Below are positions 16,158-24,576 of a stretch of DNA of 64,000 nucleotides, piece by piece. Under the pieces are notes generated by a model that was not told the DNA's origin, ran no database searches, and saw only the letters and a program-made list of their open reading frames with translations. Within the stretch, counting starts at the first letter, position 1, and each line of letters opens with the position of its first letter. A program made the position numbers and the translations under genes. The stretch is from Psychrosphaera haliotis (GTDB lineage Bacteria; Pseudomonadota; Gammaproteobacteria; Enterobacterales; Alteromonadaceae), in the NCBI RefSeq assembly GCF_039523615.1, contig NZ_BAAAFQ010000010.1:1-64000 (forward strand), in the 5' to 3' direction.

Positions 16158-16593
16158 GCCAGCAGAATTATGGCACTTTAGCATTACCAGCTATCAACAA
16201 GATGAACTTCAAAACGAGTTACTTAGTTGGCAAAATAGCTATGATGGCAACGTAAACATGGCGCTGTTCTGCTTATACTGCGACGATTTATCCATACAGA
16301 TTAGTGATACCGAACTAGATTTGTTGCATAACCAAATCAGTGTATTTTCTCGAAAATTTACCCAAACTATTAGAGTCAGTCGAGAAACCTTTAAACAGCA
16401 AAAAGCCCAGATCCATAAGTATGAAGATATTCGACATCACTTATTAGAGGCTGAGCTTCTATTTGAACAACAAGAGCAAAGTTTACTTTGCGATATGATG
16501 AATAGAGATGCGGCAGAGTATCAATCTAACATCGCCGCACCTCACAACTGGGCAAGGTATCAGTCGCTACTAAAACGCAGCTCTGAATCCTAA
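16141..16593 (+). CDS. TIGR02444-like protein of unknown function
   Basis: 150 residues. The ATG at 16141 has AGGAG five bases upstream and overlaps the end of yheS by 17 bases, so the two are probably co-translated. The N-terminal region (LWHFSITSYQ, NMALFCLYCDD) matches my memory of the TIGR02444 family, which often follows yheS in gammaproteobacteria. The rest is helical, with no membrane segment. Its 3' end overlaps the convergent TonB receptor gene by 24 bases. Function unknown. Confidence 0.75.
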   Translation: MTNLIEPAELWHFSITSYQQDELQNELLSWQNSYDGNVNMALFCLYCDDLSIQISDTELDLLHNQISVFSRKFTQTIRVSRETFKQQKAQIHKYEDIRHHLLEAELLFEQQEQSLLCDMMNRDAAEYQSNIAAPHNWARYQSLLKRSSES

Positions 16594-18945
16594 TACAAAT
16601 GCTCTGCTAGGCAATAAAGTATCGTTTTTCAGGAAGCTAGTATGAACTCTTGCTTCCTCATCAAATACGTTATTAATTTTCGCAAATACCGTCATATCTA
16701 TGTTATTCACCGTCATGTAATGATTAACTTTTACGTCCACCATTGTATAAGCATCGGTTGCTGTTTCTAGTTCAGCTACCTTATCCTGCTCAAAGTTGTG
16801 CATAACACTTAACTCTAACGCCGTATTTTCCATTTCATAGTTAAACGTAGTGCCTAAACGTACTGGTGGAATTCTTGGTAAATATTCGCCAGATGACAAC
16901 TTACCGTTGATGCTATCCGCTTGCAGCGTTACTTTTAAGTCGCTTGACGCCTGCCAAACCCATTGTGCTTCAACACCGTAAAACTCAGCGTTACGAGCTT
17001 CGTATTTGTACGTGTTTAACTCATCTATAGTTACGCCCGTATTGGCCTGATAGTAAAAATCATCAACTTCGTTATAAAACGCGTTAATTACAAAACCAGT
17101 ATTGCCTTCAAACTTTCTTAAGCTCAACTCAATATTGTTCGACGTTTCTTCTTCAATAGCAGACTCGTTATACGTTGTGCTGCCATCAACTGAGCTATAA
17201 ATAGCACCAATTTCAAAAGAGTTAGTGCCTATATGTGCACCGTAAGACAGTAATTCAGCGGCAGATGGCGCTCTAGAAGAGTGCGTGTAAGACGCTGCAA
17301 AGTTGTATCCACTGGTAAAGTCATAAACCAAACCAGCTGACAAACTTACTGGCGTGAATTCAAATGAATGTAAGTCTGAATCAATTGAAACATTTTCCGC
17401 TCTTGCGCCTAATTGAACCAACACATCGTCAAAATGCTTTTCTTCCAATAAGCCAATGGCATATGATTTTGTTTCTGAAGGTGGTGTAAATGCTTCTTCA
17501 CCAATGGCTTCAAAGTCAGACGACTTAATGTCGAACGTCAATGCGCCGTGCCAATCATTAATATCCGCGAGTAATAAATCACTGCGTAATTCCCAAGCGT
17601 CATTATTAAACTGCGTGCCCACTTCTGAGTCACCAAATTCATCAAACTCTAACTCTTGGTGTTGATAATTTGTAATACCAAACCTTGTATTGATGCCCGT
17701 AACCCAAGAGTTTGCAATACTAAACTCACTAGCAATCTGAATACGAGTTTGGCGCATATCACCCATCACATAACCTTCCTCGGCATGCTCGTCGTGTTCT
17801 TCGTGCTCATCGTGGTCTTCTTCATGCTCGTCGTGATCTTCATCATGCTCTTCGCCATGCGCATGAGCGTGACCAGGAATACCGTATAGACGGTCAAGGT
17901 AACCAACAGAAATACCAACAAAACCATTATCAAGTAGTAAGCTTGCGCCTACGTTAAAGCCTTTTGAGCGAGAAGCACTATTTTCTAGCAGTTGTGAGCC
18001 GTGAACTTCCTCATGCTCGTCATGGTCATCGTGATCTTCGTCATGATCTTCATCATGCTCGTCATGTAACTCAGGGTTGCCTGGAACTTTATAGTCGCTG
18101 CTGTCGCGATAAAAACCATCTCCGTGCAAGGCAATATCATTACTACCAATCGCATTTTCAATGCCTGTATTTACTGCAACAGAAAACTCAGATTCATCAG
18201 CTACATCGCCAAAAGACAATTGAACTTCAGCACTTTCTTCCATTGCTTTAGGAACACGATTATCAACAACATTTACAACGCCGCCAATAGCACCACTGCC
18301 ATAGAATAAAGTAGCAGGGCCACGTAACACTTCAATTTGTTTAACGGTACTGGTTTCTGTAGATACTACGTGATCTGGACCAACTCTAGATGCATCGCCT
18401 ACATCTAAGCCGTTTTGCGCTATTAATACACGTGGGCCATCAAGGCCTCTAATAATTGGTGTGCTACTAACAGGGCCGTAGTAAGAAGAGTGAACACCTA
18501 ACTCGCCTTTTAGCGTTTCGCCTAAAGTAGACGCGTGTTTATTTTTTAACTCTTCGTCGCTCAGCACAGTAATTGGCGTAGCAGACTCTAATGTTGAACC
18601 ATGCAAAGGCGTAGCGGTAACGTCAATTCGTTCAATAAGTGCAGGAGACAATACAATATTGTAAAGGCTTGTTTGTTCCGATAAGCCTACTGAGGCATGG
18701 TTATAACCCGCTGCAACAATATGCAGCTCGTCAGCATGTTGCACTTGCTCCATCACTTTAAAGCGACCATTGGCATCTGTTTTAAGAACAATAGTGCTAC
18801 CGTGAACTGAAATTTTAGCATTGGAAATTGGCTTTCCTTTGCCGTCGGTAACAACACCTTCAATATTATGGGCAGCAAGCGCTGAGCTCACCACTAACGC
18901 ACTGGCAACAGACGCTCCAGATAAAAGTAACTTTCTAAAAGACAC
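16570..18945 (-). CDS. TonB-dependent receptor with His-rich loops (ZnuD-like, probable metal uptake)
   Basis: Outer-membrane receptor of 791 residues, GTG start. It has a signal peptide (cleavage after ALAA, about residue 25), a carboxypeptidase-regulatory-like beta domain (about 26-105), a TonB plug (about 112-235: GELGVHSSYYGPVSSTPIIRG, VLRGPATLFYGSGAIGGVVN), and a barrel ending in aromatic AF. Two barrel loops are made almost only of His, Asp and Glu (about residues 292-318 and 366-395, e.g. HDEDHDDHDEHEE). This is the hallmark of ZnuD-type zinc receptors, so Zn2+ or another divalent metal is the probable substrate. No clear Zur box was found; two FNR/CRP-like palindromes lie upstream. 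Confidence 0.9.
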   Translation of the reverse strand: MSFRKLLLSGASVASALVVSSALAAHNIEGVVTDGKGKPISNAKISVHGSTIVLKTDANGRFKVMEQVQHADELHIVAAGYNHASVGLSEQTSLYNIVLSPALIERIDVTATPLHGSTLESATPITVLSDEELKNKHASTLGETLKGELGVHSSYYGPVSSTPIIRGLDGPRVLIAQNGLDVGDASRVGPDHVVSTETSTVKQIEVLRGPATLFYGSGAIGGVVNVVDNRVPKAMEESAEVQLSFGDVADESEFSVAVNTGIENAIGSNDIALHGDGFYRDSSDYKVPGNPELHDEHDEDHDEDHDDHDEHEEVHGSQLLENSASRSKGFNVGASLLLDNGFVGISVGYLDRLYGIPGHAHAHGEEHDEDHDEHEEDHDEHEEHDEHAEEGYVMGDMRQTRIQIASEFSIANSWVTGINTRFGITNYQHQELEFDEFGDSEVGTQFNNDAWELRSDLLLADINDWHGALTFDIKSSDFEAIGEEAFTPPSETKSYAIGLLEEKHFDDVLVQLGARAENVSIDSDLHSFEFTPVSLSAGLVYDFTSGYNFAASYTHSSRAPSAAELLSYGAHIGTNSFEIGAIYSSVDGSTTYNESAIEEETSNNIELSLRKFEGNTGFVINAFYNEVDDFYYQANTGVTIDELNTYKYEARNAEFYGVEAQWVWQASSDLKVTLQADSINGKLSSGEYLPRIPPVRLGTTFNYEMENTALELSVMHNFEQDKVAELETATDAYTMVDVKVNHYMTVNNIDMTVFAKINNVFDEEARVHTSFLKNDTLLPSRAFVLGFRAAF

Positions 18946-19040
18946 AACAAATTTCTCTTCTAATGAATCAAGTAAGTCGATGATACACTATATCATAACA
19001 ATGTAAATGGAATGATATTCAAAATTTTAAACCAATAAAC

Positions 19041-19055
19041 ATGATCTATATCAAT
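19041..19055. promoter_or_regulatory. FNR/CRP-like site
   Basis: ATGATCTATATCAAT, which read on the minus strand gives TTGAT-N4-ATCAT, one mismatch from the FNR consensus TTGAT-N4-ATCAA. It lies about 100 bases before the TonB receptor start and about 105 before the divergent small membrane protein. Confidence 0.45.
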
Positions 19056-19089
19056 AGTTGAATCGGTTGGGATTTTGTTGCTAAAAAAG

Positions 19090-19105
19090 TGTGATCTAGA
19101 TCATA
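19090..19105. promoter_or_regulatory. CRP/FNR-like palindrome
   Basis: TGTGATCTAGATCATA: the core TGATCTAGATCA is a perfect palindrome and the left half is a full CRP half-site (TGTGA). It lies 55 bases before the small membrane protein ATG, suited to activation of that gene. Confidence 0.5.
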
Positions 19106-19159
19106 TAAGAAAGTACTGCGAAGCCTAAAGTATAAGCATACCAATTAGGAGATAATATT

Positions 19160-19396
19160 ATGTTTACTGACTTTAATCTTGAATCAATGTTTCGCGACTT
19201 TATGAGTGATCCAGTGTTATGGATGAGCTTTGGAATTTTAGCCCTAACACTAGGCTTAATGGTTTTTTATACTTGGTACTTCATTAAAAACGTAATTGAC
19301 GCAGAAATTCCAATTGAAGAGTTACAGCAAGAAGAAACAAAAAATGATGGCTCAGACCACACCAATGGCCTAAACCTTAACTCACACGCTCACTAA
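19160..19396 (+). CDS. Small membrane protein (DUF3149-like)
   Basis: 78 residues with one membrane helix (about residues 19-43, LWMSFGILALTLGLMVFYTWYFI) followed by an acidic, polar tail ending in HAH. TAGGAGA precedes the ATG. The arrangement (short amphipathic N-terminus with DFMSDPVLW, one helix, acidic tail) recalls DUF3149 proteins, which have no known function. Its stop codon overlaps the convergent barrel gene by 4 bases. The upstream CRP/FNR-like site suggests control by carbon status or oxygen. Confidence 0.75.
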   Translation: MFTDFNLESMFRDFMSDPVLWMSFGILALTLGLMVFYTWYFIKNVIDAEIPIEELQQEETKNDGSDHTNGLNLNSHAH

Positions 19397-21075
19397 AATT
19401 GATAGGTATACTGCAATTCCAACCGAGTATCCTTTCGATTTTGAGTTCCTGAATTTCCGTCGTTATCAAAACGGCGGATGTTCAATTTCCCCGTCGCTTT
19501 TCGCGTTAACCTACGTTCCAAACCTATGCTTGCTTGAAAGCCTTCTCTATTGCCACTCGTACCATTTGAAGTGACGTCAGTCTCATTCACAGAAGTAACA
19601 AATGAAGTACGACGAGACATTCTATGGTTAAACAAAACGGACCATTGCTCGCTGTCCTGCTCACTGCCAAAGGCTTCATTTTGAAGTTCTAAAAACTCTT
19701 GGGTGCCCTTGCTATATGCCAAGGTTAAAGTGCTCTTTTTACCTCTATAAGTAATTTGCGCATTTGCAGCTTTACTCAAAGTTAACACTTCTTGTATCAA
19801 ATAGTTGTTGTCAAAAAACTCAAAGTAAACTCGGCTAGGGTTAGGGATCTCAGGGAAACCAGATAAAGGAATACAAGCTTCTCGGAATGTCAGTGCCGGA
19901 TTACAACTATAAACGCCTGCAGAAACCGCCTCATTTACTAAACGCGATGTACTGCCTAAGTCTTCGCTATAACCAACATTGATGTCCCAATTGTTACCGG
20001 TTTTTCGGTAAGAAAAGTTATGTGACTCACCATAAAATCGACGACTATTTTGATAACTTAATAAAGTACGTTTACTTGGCTCAAACACAACTCGATAGCC
20101 AACAAAAGTATCATCAAAGTCTTCACTGTCGTTAAACTGAGATTGTCCTTTTGAATCTTTATTTACAGTGACCGCCACAAACGAGCGCTTGCCAAAACGC
20201 CAAGCTAAACCAGCACCATAATACTCATTGTCTAAATTAGAGGAATCAAAATTATTATTCGCGATGGAGTTTCTGCTTTTTTCACCGTTAACCACCATGT
20301 CGAATGAAGACCAAATTGGTACTTGCACATTAAACGACGCGGCTAAGTAATCTTGACGACCACGAATATCTCTATTTATTGAATTACCATTAACAATAAA
20401 ACTGCCTCTAACCTTGTTTGCTTGTCGGCCAAACATTAAACGCAGCTCAGCATTTTGCGTATCACCTTTATTAAGGTTGATAGCTCTATTGCTGGTTTCT
20501 TCTAAATCGTTTTCGTTGTAATCAGTGGTGGTAAAGTTATAACTTAAGCTGTTTTGCCAGTGCGAACCTGACTTGTTTTTTAACGTTAAACCCACCGTAC
20601 CGCTGTCTACGTCAATGTATTCACCTTGTGAAAATATAGGATCTGACACACCAGCAAAACGTTGATCGATATTTTGATTACGGCGACTGCCATTGACCGA
20701 CAAAACCACTCTGTCTTTAACAAAACCAAACTGGTTATTTAACGAAACATCACTGTAAGAAGAATCACCAATGTCTGAATTAAGTTGTTTGATATTTGTG
20801 TGCGATAAATTCCACGTACCGTTCCACACTGGTCCAGTGGCAATCATAGAAATACCAGGGCTAAGCAATAGCGCCTGATGGCCTTCTTCAATTGGCGTAT
20901 CAAAATTAACGCCGCTAAAATCTGCTTCGCCAATATAAGTATAGGTAGAGGATATAACCGGTTTAATTTCTATTTCTGTGGCGTGCGTCAGTGCCGACGT
21001 TGTTAAGCCTAAAACACCATAAACCGCAGATAGAACAAAGCGGTTTGAACTTCCTTTTCTCTGCGCCTTTTTCAT
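19393..21075 (-). CDS. Outer-membrane beta-barrel of the PEP-CTERM/EPS locus (TIGR03016-like)
   Basis: 560 residues with a signal peptide (about 1-32, ending THA) and then continuous amphipathic beta strands with alternating hydrophobic residues and many aromatic/Asn/Ser turns, ending in a C-terminal aromatic (YTYQF), the outer-membrane assembly signal. It matches my memory of TIGR03016, the barrel found in exosortase A loci, probably the outer-membrane part of polysaccharide export or secretion. It is the last gene of the minus-strand export arm, 6 bases after the kinase gene. Confidence 0.85.
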   Translation of the reverse strand: MKKAQRKGSSNRFVLSAVYGVLGLTTSALTHATEIEIKPVISSTYTYIGEADFSGVNFDTPIEEGHQALLLSPGISMIATGPVWNGTWNLSHTNIKQLNSDIGDSSYSDVSLNNQFGFVKDRVVLSVNGSRRNQNIDQRFAGVSDPIFSQGEYIDVDSGTVGLTLKNKSGSHWQNSLSYNFTTTDYNENDLEETSNRAINLNKGDTQNAELRLMFGRQANKVRGSFIVNGNSINRDIRGRQDYLAASFNVQVPIWSSFDMVVNGEKSRNSIANNNFDSSNLDNEYYGAGLAWRFGKRSFVAVTVNKDSKGQSQFNDSEDFDDTFVGYRVVFEPSKRTLLSYQNSRRFYGESHNFSYRKTGNNWDINVGYSEDLGSTSRLVNEAVSAGVYSCNPALTFREACIPLSGFPEIPNPSRVYFEFFDNNYLIQEVLTLSKAANAQITYRGKKSTLTLAYSKGTQEFLELQNEAFGSEQDSEQWSVLFNHRMSRRTSFVTSVNETDVTSNGTSGNREGFQASIGLERRLTRKATGKLNIRRFDNDGNSGTQNRKDTRLELQYTYQF

Positions 21076-21081
21076 CGTGCG

Positions 21082-22086
21082 TTATGCCCCAGTTCCGTAG
21101 TAATAACCATAACCTTGAGTTTCTGAAGGATCCGTCACTTTATTAAGTACAAAACCTACCGCCATAGACTCAGGTAACAAATCAACAGCCTGCTTAACTT
21201 CAGATACTTTAGACTTAAACTCTTCAACCACAATCACGCCTTGGCCGCATTGCTCAGCCATTAAGGCAGTTTCGTTTACACCTAATAATGGTGGGCAATC
21301 AAATACCACAATACGGTCTGGGTAACGGTTGGCAAACTCTTGGCAAAGCTTCAACATTTTGTCACTAGACAACAGTTCGTTTGATAAATGGTGTGGTAAA
21401 CCTGCTGGTATCACTTTTAAATTTTCAATATTCGTGTGGTAAATAACCGAAGAAACGTTTTCCTCTTCACCGGTCAAATATTCTATTAAGCCAACATTGG
21501 CACCAATCTCTAACGTTTTAGACACGCTAGGTTTTAGTACATCAGCATCAACGAGCAGTACCGTTTTGTCTTGCTCTAAGGCAATACTTAACGCTAAGTT
21601 AACCGCTGTGAAGGTTTTACCTTCATTCGGTCTTGAGCTAGAAACAAGTACCAAGTTACTGTGATTTAGCGTTTTTGCTAGTCCACCAAAGGCATTGTTT
21701 AGTACTTTACGCTTAATGCTTCTAAACTCTTCGTTTATTAAGGTACGCTTTCTTGATAACGCTACAAAACCTTTAGCTTCAAGCCCTTCAATATCAATAA
21801 CTAAATCTTTGTTATGTTGCGCTGGCTGGGCTTCTTCACTAGAAACTACCGTCGCGTCTTGGTTAGAAACTTCAGGGACAGTTGCACTTGGGTTGGAAAC
21901 ATTCTGGCTTAGCATTTCTTCATTAGAAACTTCTGGATTAGCAGCTACCGAGTCCGTTGTAGTTCCAGCTAAATCAGCGTCAGGCTTTGCCTCAACAGCT
22001 TGGTTCTCTGTATCGTTTGTAGTCGTTGGTTGCCCAAACTTTGCCTTTTCACCTTGGCGTTGCATCGCCTTTTCTATAGAGCTCAT
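21082..22086 (-). CDS. XrtA-associated tyrosine autokinase (BY-kinase)
   Basis: 334-residue cytoplasmic ATPase that partners with the chain-length protein encoded just upstream. Residues 1-95 are a disordered Ser/Thr/Glu/Pro-rich linker containing two PEVSN repeats. The kinase domain has Walker A RPNEGKT (about residue 152), Walker A' LLVDADVLKP and Walker B IVVFDCPP. The C-terminus ends in a short tyrosine cluster (GYGYYYGTGA), the usual autophosphorylation site that sets polymer length. It overlaps the upstream gene by 4 bases (ATGA). It corresponds to TIGR03018. Confidence 0.92.
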   Translation of the reverse strand: MSSIEKAMQRQGEKAKFGQPTTTNDTENQAVEAKPDADLAGTTTDSVAANPEVSNEEMLSQNVSNPSATVPEVSNQDATVVSSEEAQPAQHNKDLVIDIEGLEAKGFVALSRKRTLINEEFRSIKRKVLNNAFGGLAKTLNHSNLVLVSSSRPNEGKTFTAVNLALSIALEQDKTVLLVDADVLKPSVSKTLEIGANVGLIEYLTGEEENVSSVIYHTNIENLKVIPAGLPHHLSNELLSSDKMLKLCQEFANRYPDRIVVFDCPPLLGVNETALMAEQCGQGVIVVEEFKSKVSEVKQAVDLLPESMAVGFVLNKVTDPSETQGYGYYYGTGA

Positions 22087-23669
22087 AGGAATCTCTCCAA
22101 TAACTGCAACGGTGTTTTCATAAGAACAATTTCCGACACCATAAAGAACAAATAAATACCAACAATCACAGTAGTAGACGCAGCAAAAACCAACATTCTT
22201 CGTTTATCGCGCTTATTAATTACTTCTAAATTAATGTCTGTAACCGCACCTAAAATTGGCCTATTGGTAATTTTTGACAATTGGCTGGCACTCATAATCA
22301 CAGGGTTTATTTGGCTGAACAAAAAGGCCATTGCCATGCCTGCACCTAAGCTAATAATGAGTACAGCGGTATACAACAACGGACGTTTAGGACCAGAAGC
22401 CGACAGCGGTACAACCGGTGGCTCAATAATTCTAAATTGAACATCTTCAGCAGACAAATCTGCTTTTCTTGATAAATCCGCAGACTCTTTTCTGCCTAAC
22501 AAGTCTTCATACTTACGCTTAGTTATGCCGTAATCACGGTTAAGCGCCGTGCGTTTCGCTTCAATATCAGGAATGAGTTCTAATTTTTGTTCCAAACCAT
22601 CTAACTTATCAGTGTAGCTCTGTTTACGAACATTTAACGAGGCAATGTTGCTTTCTAAATTATTAATCACAATAGTTAGCTGCTGAACAATAGCGTTCTC
22701 ACTCAAACTGCCTGCAGCCAGCTCGCCATTCGACAAGCCCTTCATTAGCTGATCAATTTCTGCTTTACGTTGCGCCTGCAATGCTTCAAGACGTTCTCTT
22801 GTTTGCACTACGTCAGGGTGTTTATCCGTAAAACGAATTTGCAGGTCATCTAGGTTAGCTTGCATTTGTGAAATTCGGTCGTCGTACTGCGTGGCAATAT
22901 TAACGTTGTCAGGATTGCCTTCATTTGTCGTACTTGTGGCAAACTTGCTCTTTAAGCTTTGTAGCTGCGTTTGTTTTTCAGATAATTCTAAATTAATGGA
23001 TTCTATTTGGTTTTTTAGTTGCGAACGTTGCTGGTAATAGCCAGAACCACCAGACTCTGGTAGCAAATCACCATACTGCTTTTTAAAGTCCGCTAAACGT
23101 TGCTCTGCATTTGAAAGTCGTGCGGCATATTCTTGTAGCTGCTCATCTAAAAAGTTACTTGCTGAAGTACTGTCTTGACGGTTTTGGCCAAGCGCCGATT
23201 CAACAAACTTATCCAATGTTAATGACACCACTCGTTTAGCCACTTGAGGATCTGGATGTTCAAAGGAGATTGAATAAATGCTCGCACGTCCTGAGCTATC
23301 AAATATTATTTTTTTACGCAGACTTTCTACCACATTTTGAAACTCTTGCGGCGTTTTAGCGGAAATATCTAAATCGGCTTTACGGGCGATGTCTTCTAAA
23401 TTGGGGGTCGACTTTAACGTTTTGGCAATGGCGTTAATTTCTTCTTTCGGATCATTTTGTATTGCCAATCCGCGAAGTAAAGGTTTTAGCATTGAGCGAG
23501 TATCTGCATACACTTTAGCCTGAGACTCATACACGTCTGGCATTTTTGCCACTAATACTAATCCAAGCGGACATATCAACCAGGTTGATATAATAATAAA
23601 CCGCTTTTTAATCCAAATACCTTTTAAATAATCCAGTATTTGCTGAATGGTGGCCTGCAGGTCCTGCAT
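22083..23669 (-). CDS. Chain-length determinant protein (Wzz/Wzc N-terminal type, XrtA-associated)
   Basis: 528-residue inner-membrane polysaccharide co-polymerase that sets chain length and links polymerisation to export. A first membrane helix lies at about residues 22-42, followed by the Wzz domain, a long periplasmic coiled coil (about 160-400, with several Gln/Leu/Glu-rich heptads), and two further membrane helices near the C-terminus (about 427-450 and 487-510). There is no kinase domain; this is supplied by the overlapping next gene. Corresponds to TIGR03007. Confidence 0.9.
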   Translation of the reverse strand: MQDLQATIQQILDYLKGIWIKKRFIIISTWLICPLGLVLVAKMPDVYESQAKVYADTRSMLKPLLRGLAIQNDPKEEINAIAKTLKSTPNLEDIARKADLDISAKTPQEFQNVVESLRKKIIFDSSGRASIYSISFEHPDPQVAKRVVSLTLDKFVESALGQNRQDSTSASNFLDEQLQEYAARLSNAEQRLADFKKQYGDLLPESGGSGYYQQRSQLKNQIESINLELSEKQTQLQSLKSKFATSTTNEGNPDNVNIATQYDDRISQMQANLDDLQIRFTDKHPDVVQTRERLEALQAQRKAEIDQLMKGLSNGELAAGSLSENAIVQQLTIVINNLESNIASLNVRKQSYTDKLDGLEQKLELIPDIEAKRTALNRDYGITKRKYEDLLGRKESADLSRKADLSAEDVQFRIIEPPVVPLSASGPKRPLLYTAVLIISLGAGMAMAFLFSQINPVIMSASQLSKITNRPILGAVTDINLEVINKRDKRRMLVFAASTTVIVGIYLFFMVSEIVLMKTPLQLLERFL

Positions 23670-23795
23670 TTACTAATCCCTTTATTAACTACTACTTTAG
23701 AATCGAACATTATATAGCGACTCTATATTGCAACTTTACTGCCTTCCTAAGAGTTAACTTTCAGGAAAGCAAACTACCTATTCTTTATAAATGGT

Positions 23796-24437
23796 TTAGA
23801 ACCAATCTTCAGGAATAATAATAATATCGCCTGGCAAAATATCTACGTTTGCAGAAATGTCACCTTGTTTAATCAAATCATCAAGCTCTAGTTCAAACTC
23901 AGTTTGCACGCCATTAATTACTCGTACTAAAACGGCACTGTTGCCATTGGCAAACTCAGTTAAGCCGCCTACCTGAATCATTAAATCAAGTAAGGTCATA
24001 TTCTGACGATAGTTTACAGCCATCGGGTTTGATGCTTCACCAATAACGCGCACTTGCTCAGTAAACGGCCCAACAAAGCCGCCCACACTTACTGTAACAA
24101 TTGGAGATTTAATATATTGACCTAGCACCACTTCAATTTCGCGTGCTAATTGCGTTGGGGTTTTACCCGAAACAGGAATGTCTTCTACCAACGAAGTGGT
24201 AATCATTCCATCAGGACGAACCATAAAACTGCCGGACACTTCAGGATTTCGCCAGACAAAAATATTAACGGAGTCGCCAGGGCCAATGAGATATTGATAA
24301 TCATCAACACTAGCTATTGCGGAAGGTTTTACCGTTGCCGTAGGCAAGCGGTTGGTTGAACAGCCAATCATGGCAAGAACACACACTAATAGTATTAATA
24401 TTTTCACGGCAAATTCACTCTTGTTTTTGTTGTCCAT
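23796..24437 (-). CDS. Outer-membrane polysaccharide export lipoprotein (Wza-like)
   Basis: Periplasmic/outer-membrane component of the export channel. The ATG at 24437 gives 213 residues; an upstream TTG adds four. The signal peptide ends in lipobox MIGC (Cys26). A Poly_export domain (YLIGPGDSVNIFVWRNPEVS) follows, then an SLBB-type domain (RVIGEASNPMAVNYRQNMTL) and a C-terminal GDIIIIPEDWF. It is shorter than E. coli Wza (379) and lacks its C-terminal amphipathic helix, as is typical of the TIGR03027 proteins of exosortase loci. First gene of the minus-strand export arm, divergent from the priming transferase. Confidence 0.92.
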   Translation of the reverse strand: MDNKNKSEFAVKILILLVCVLAMIGCSTNRLPTATVKPSAIASVDDYQYLIGPGDSVNIFVWRNPEVSGSFMVRPDGMITTSLVEDIPVSGKTPTQLAREIEVVLGQYIKSPIVTVSVGGFVGPFTEQVRVIGEASNPMAVNYRQNMTLLDLMIQVGGLTEFANGNSAVLVRVINGVQTEFELELDDLIKQGDISANVDILPGDIIIIPEDWF

Positions 24438-24576
24438 AATATGTATCAATAGAGATTGTAATCAAATCATAATAAATGTGAACTATTATATTTATTCGAA
24501 ATGACAGTCTGCTTACAATAAGTTAAAGTATCTGTTACAAAAATAATAACAACTTCATCTAGAACTAGGAACTGAC

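Noticed and set aside
17656..18309. Plus-strand open frames opposite the TonB receptor
   Set aside because: They are antisense shadows created by the His/Asp/Glu codon repeats of the receptor; no ribosome site or domain.
18965..19005. Zur box upstream of the TonB receptor
   Set aside because: The TGTTATGATATAGTG-like stretch on the minus strand matches only part of the Zur consensus and is a poor palindrome.
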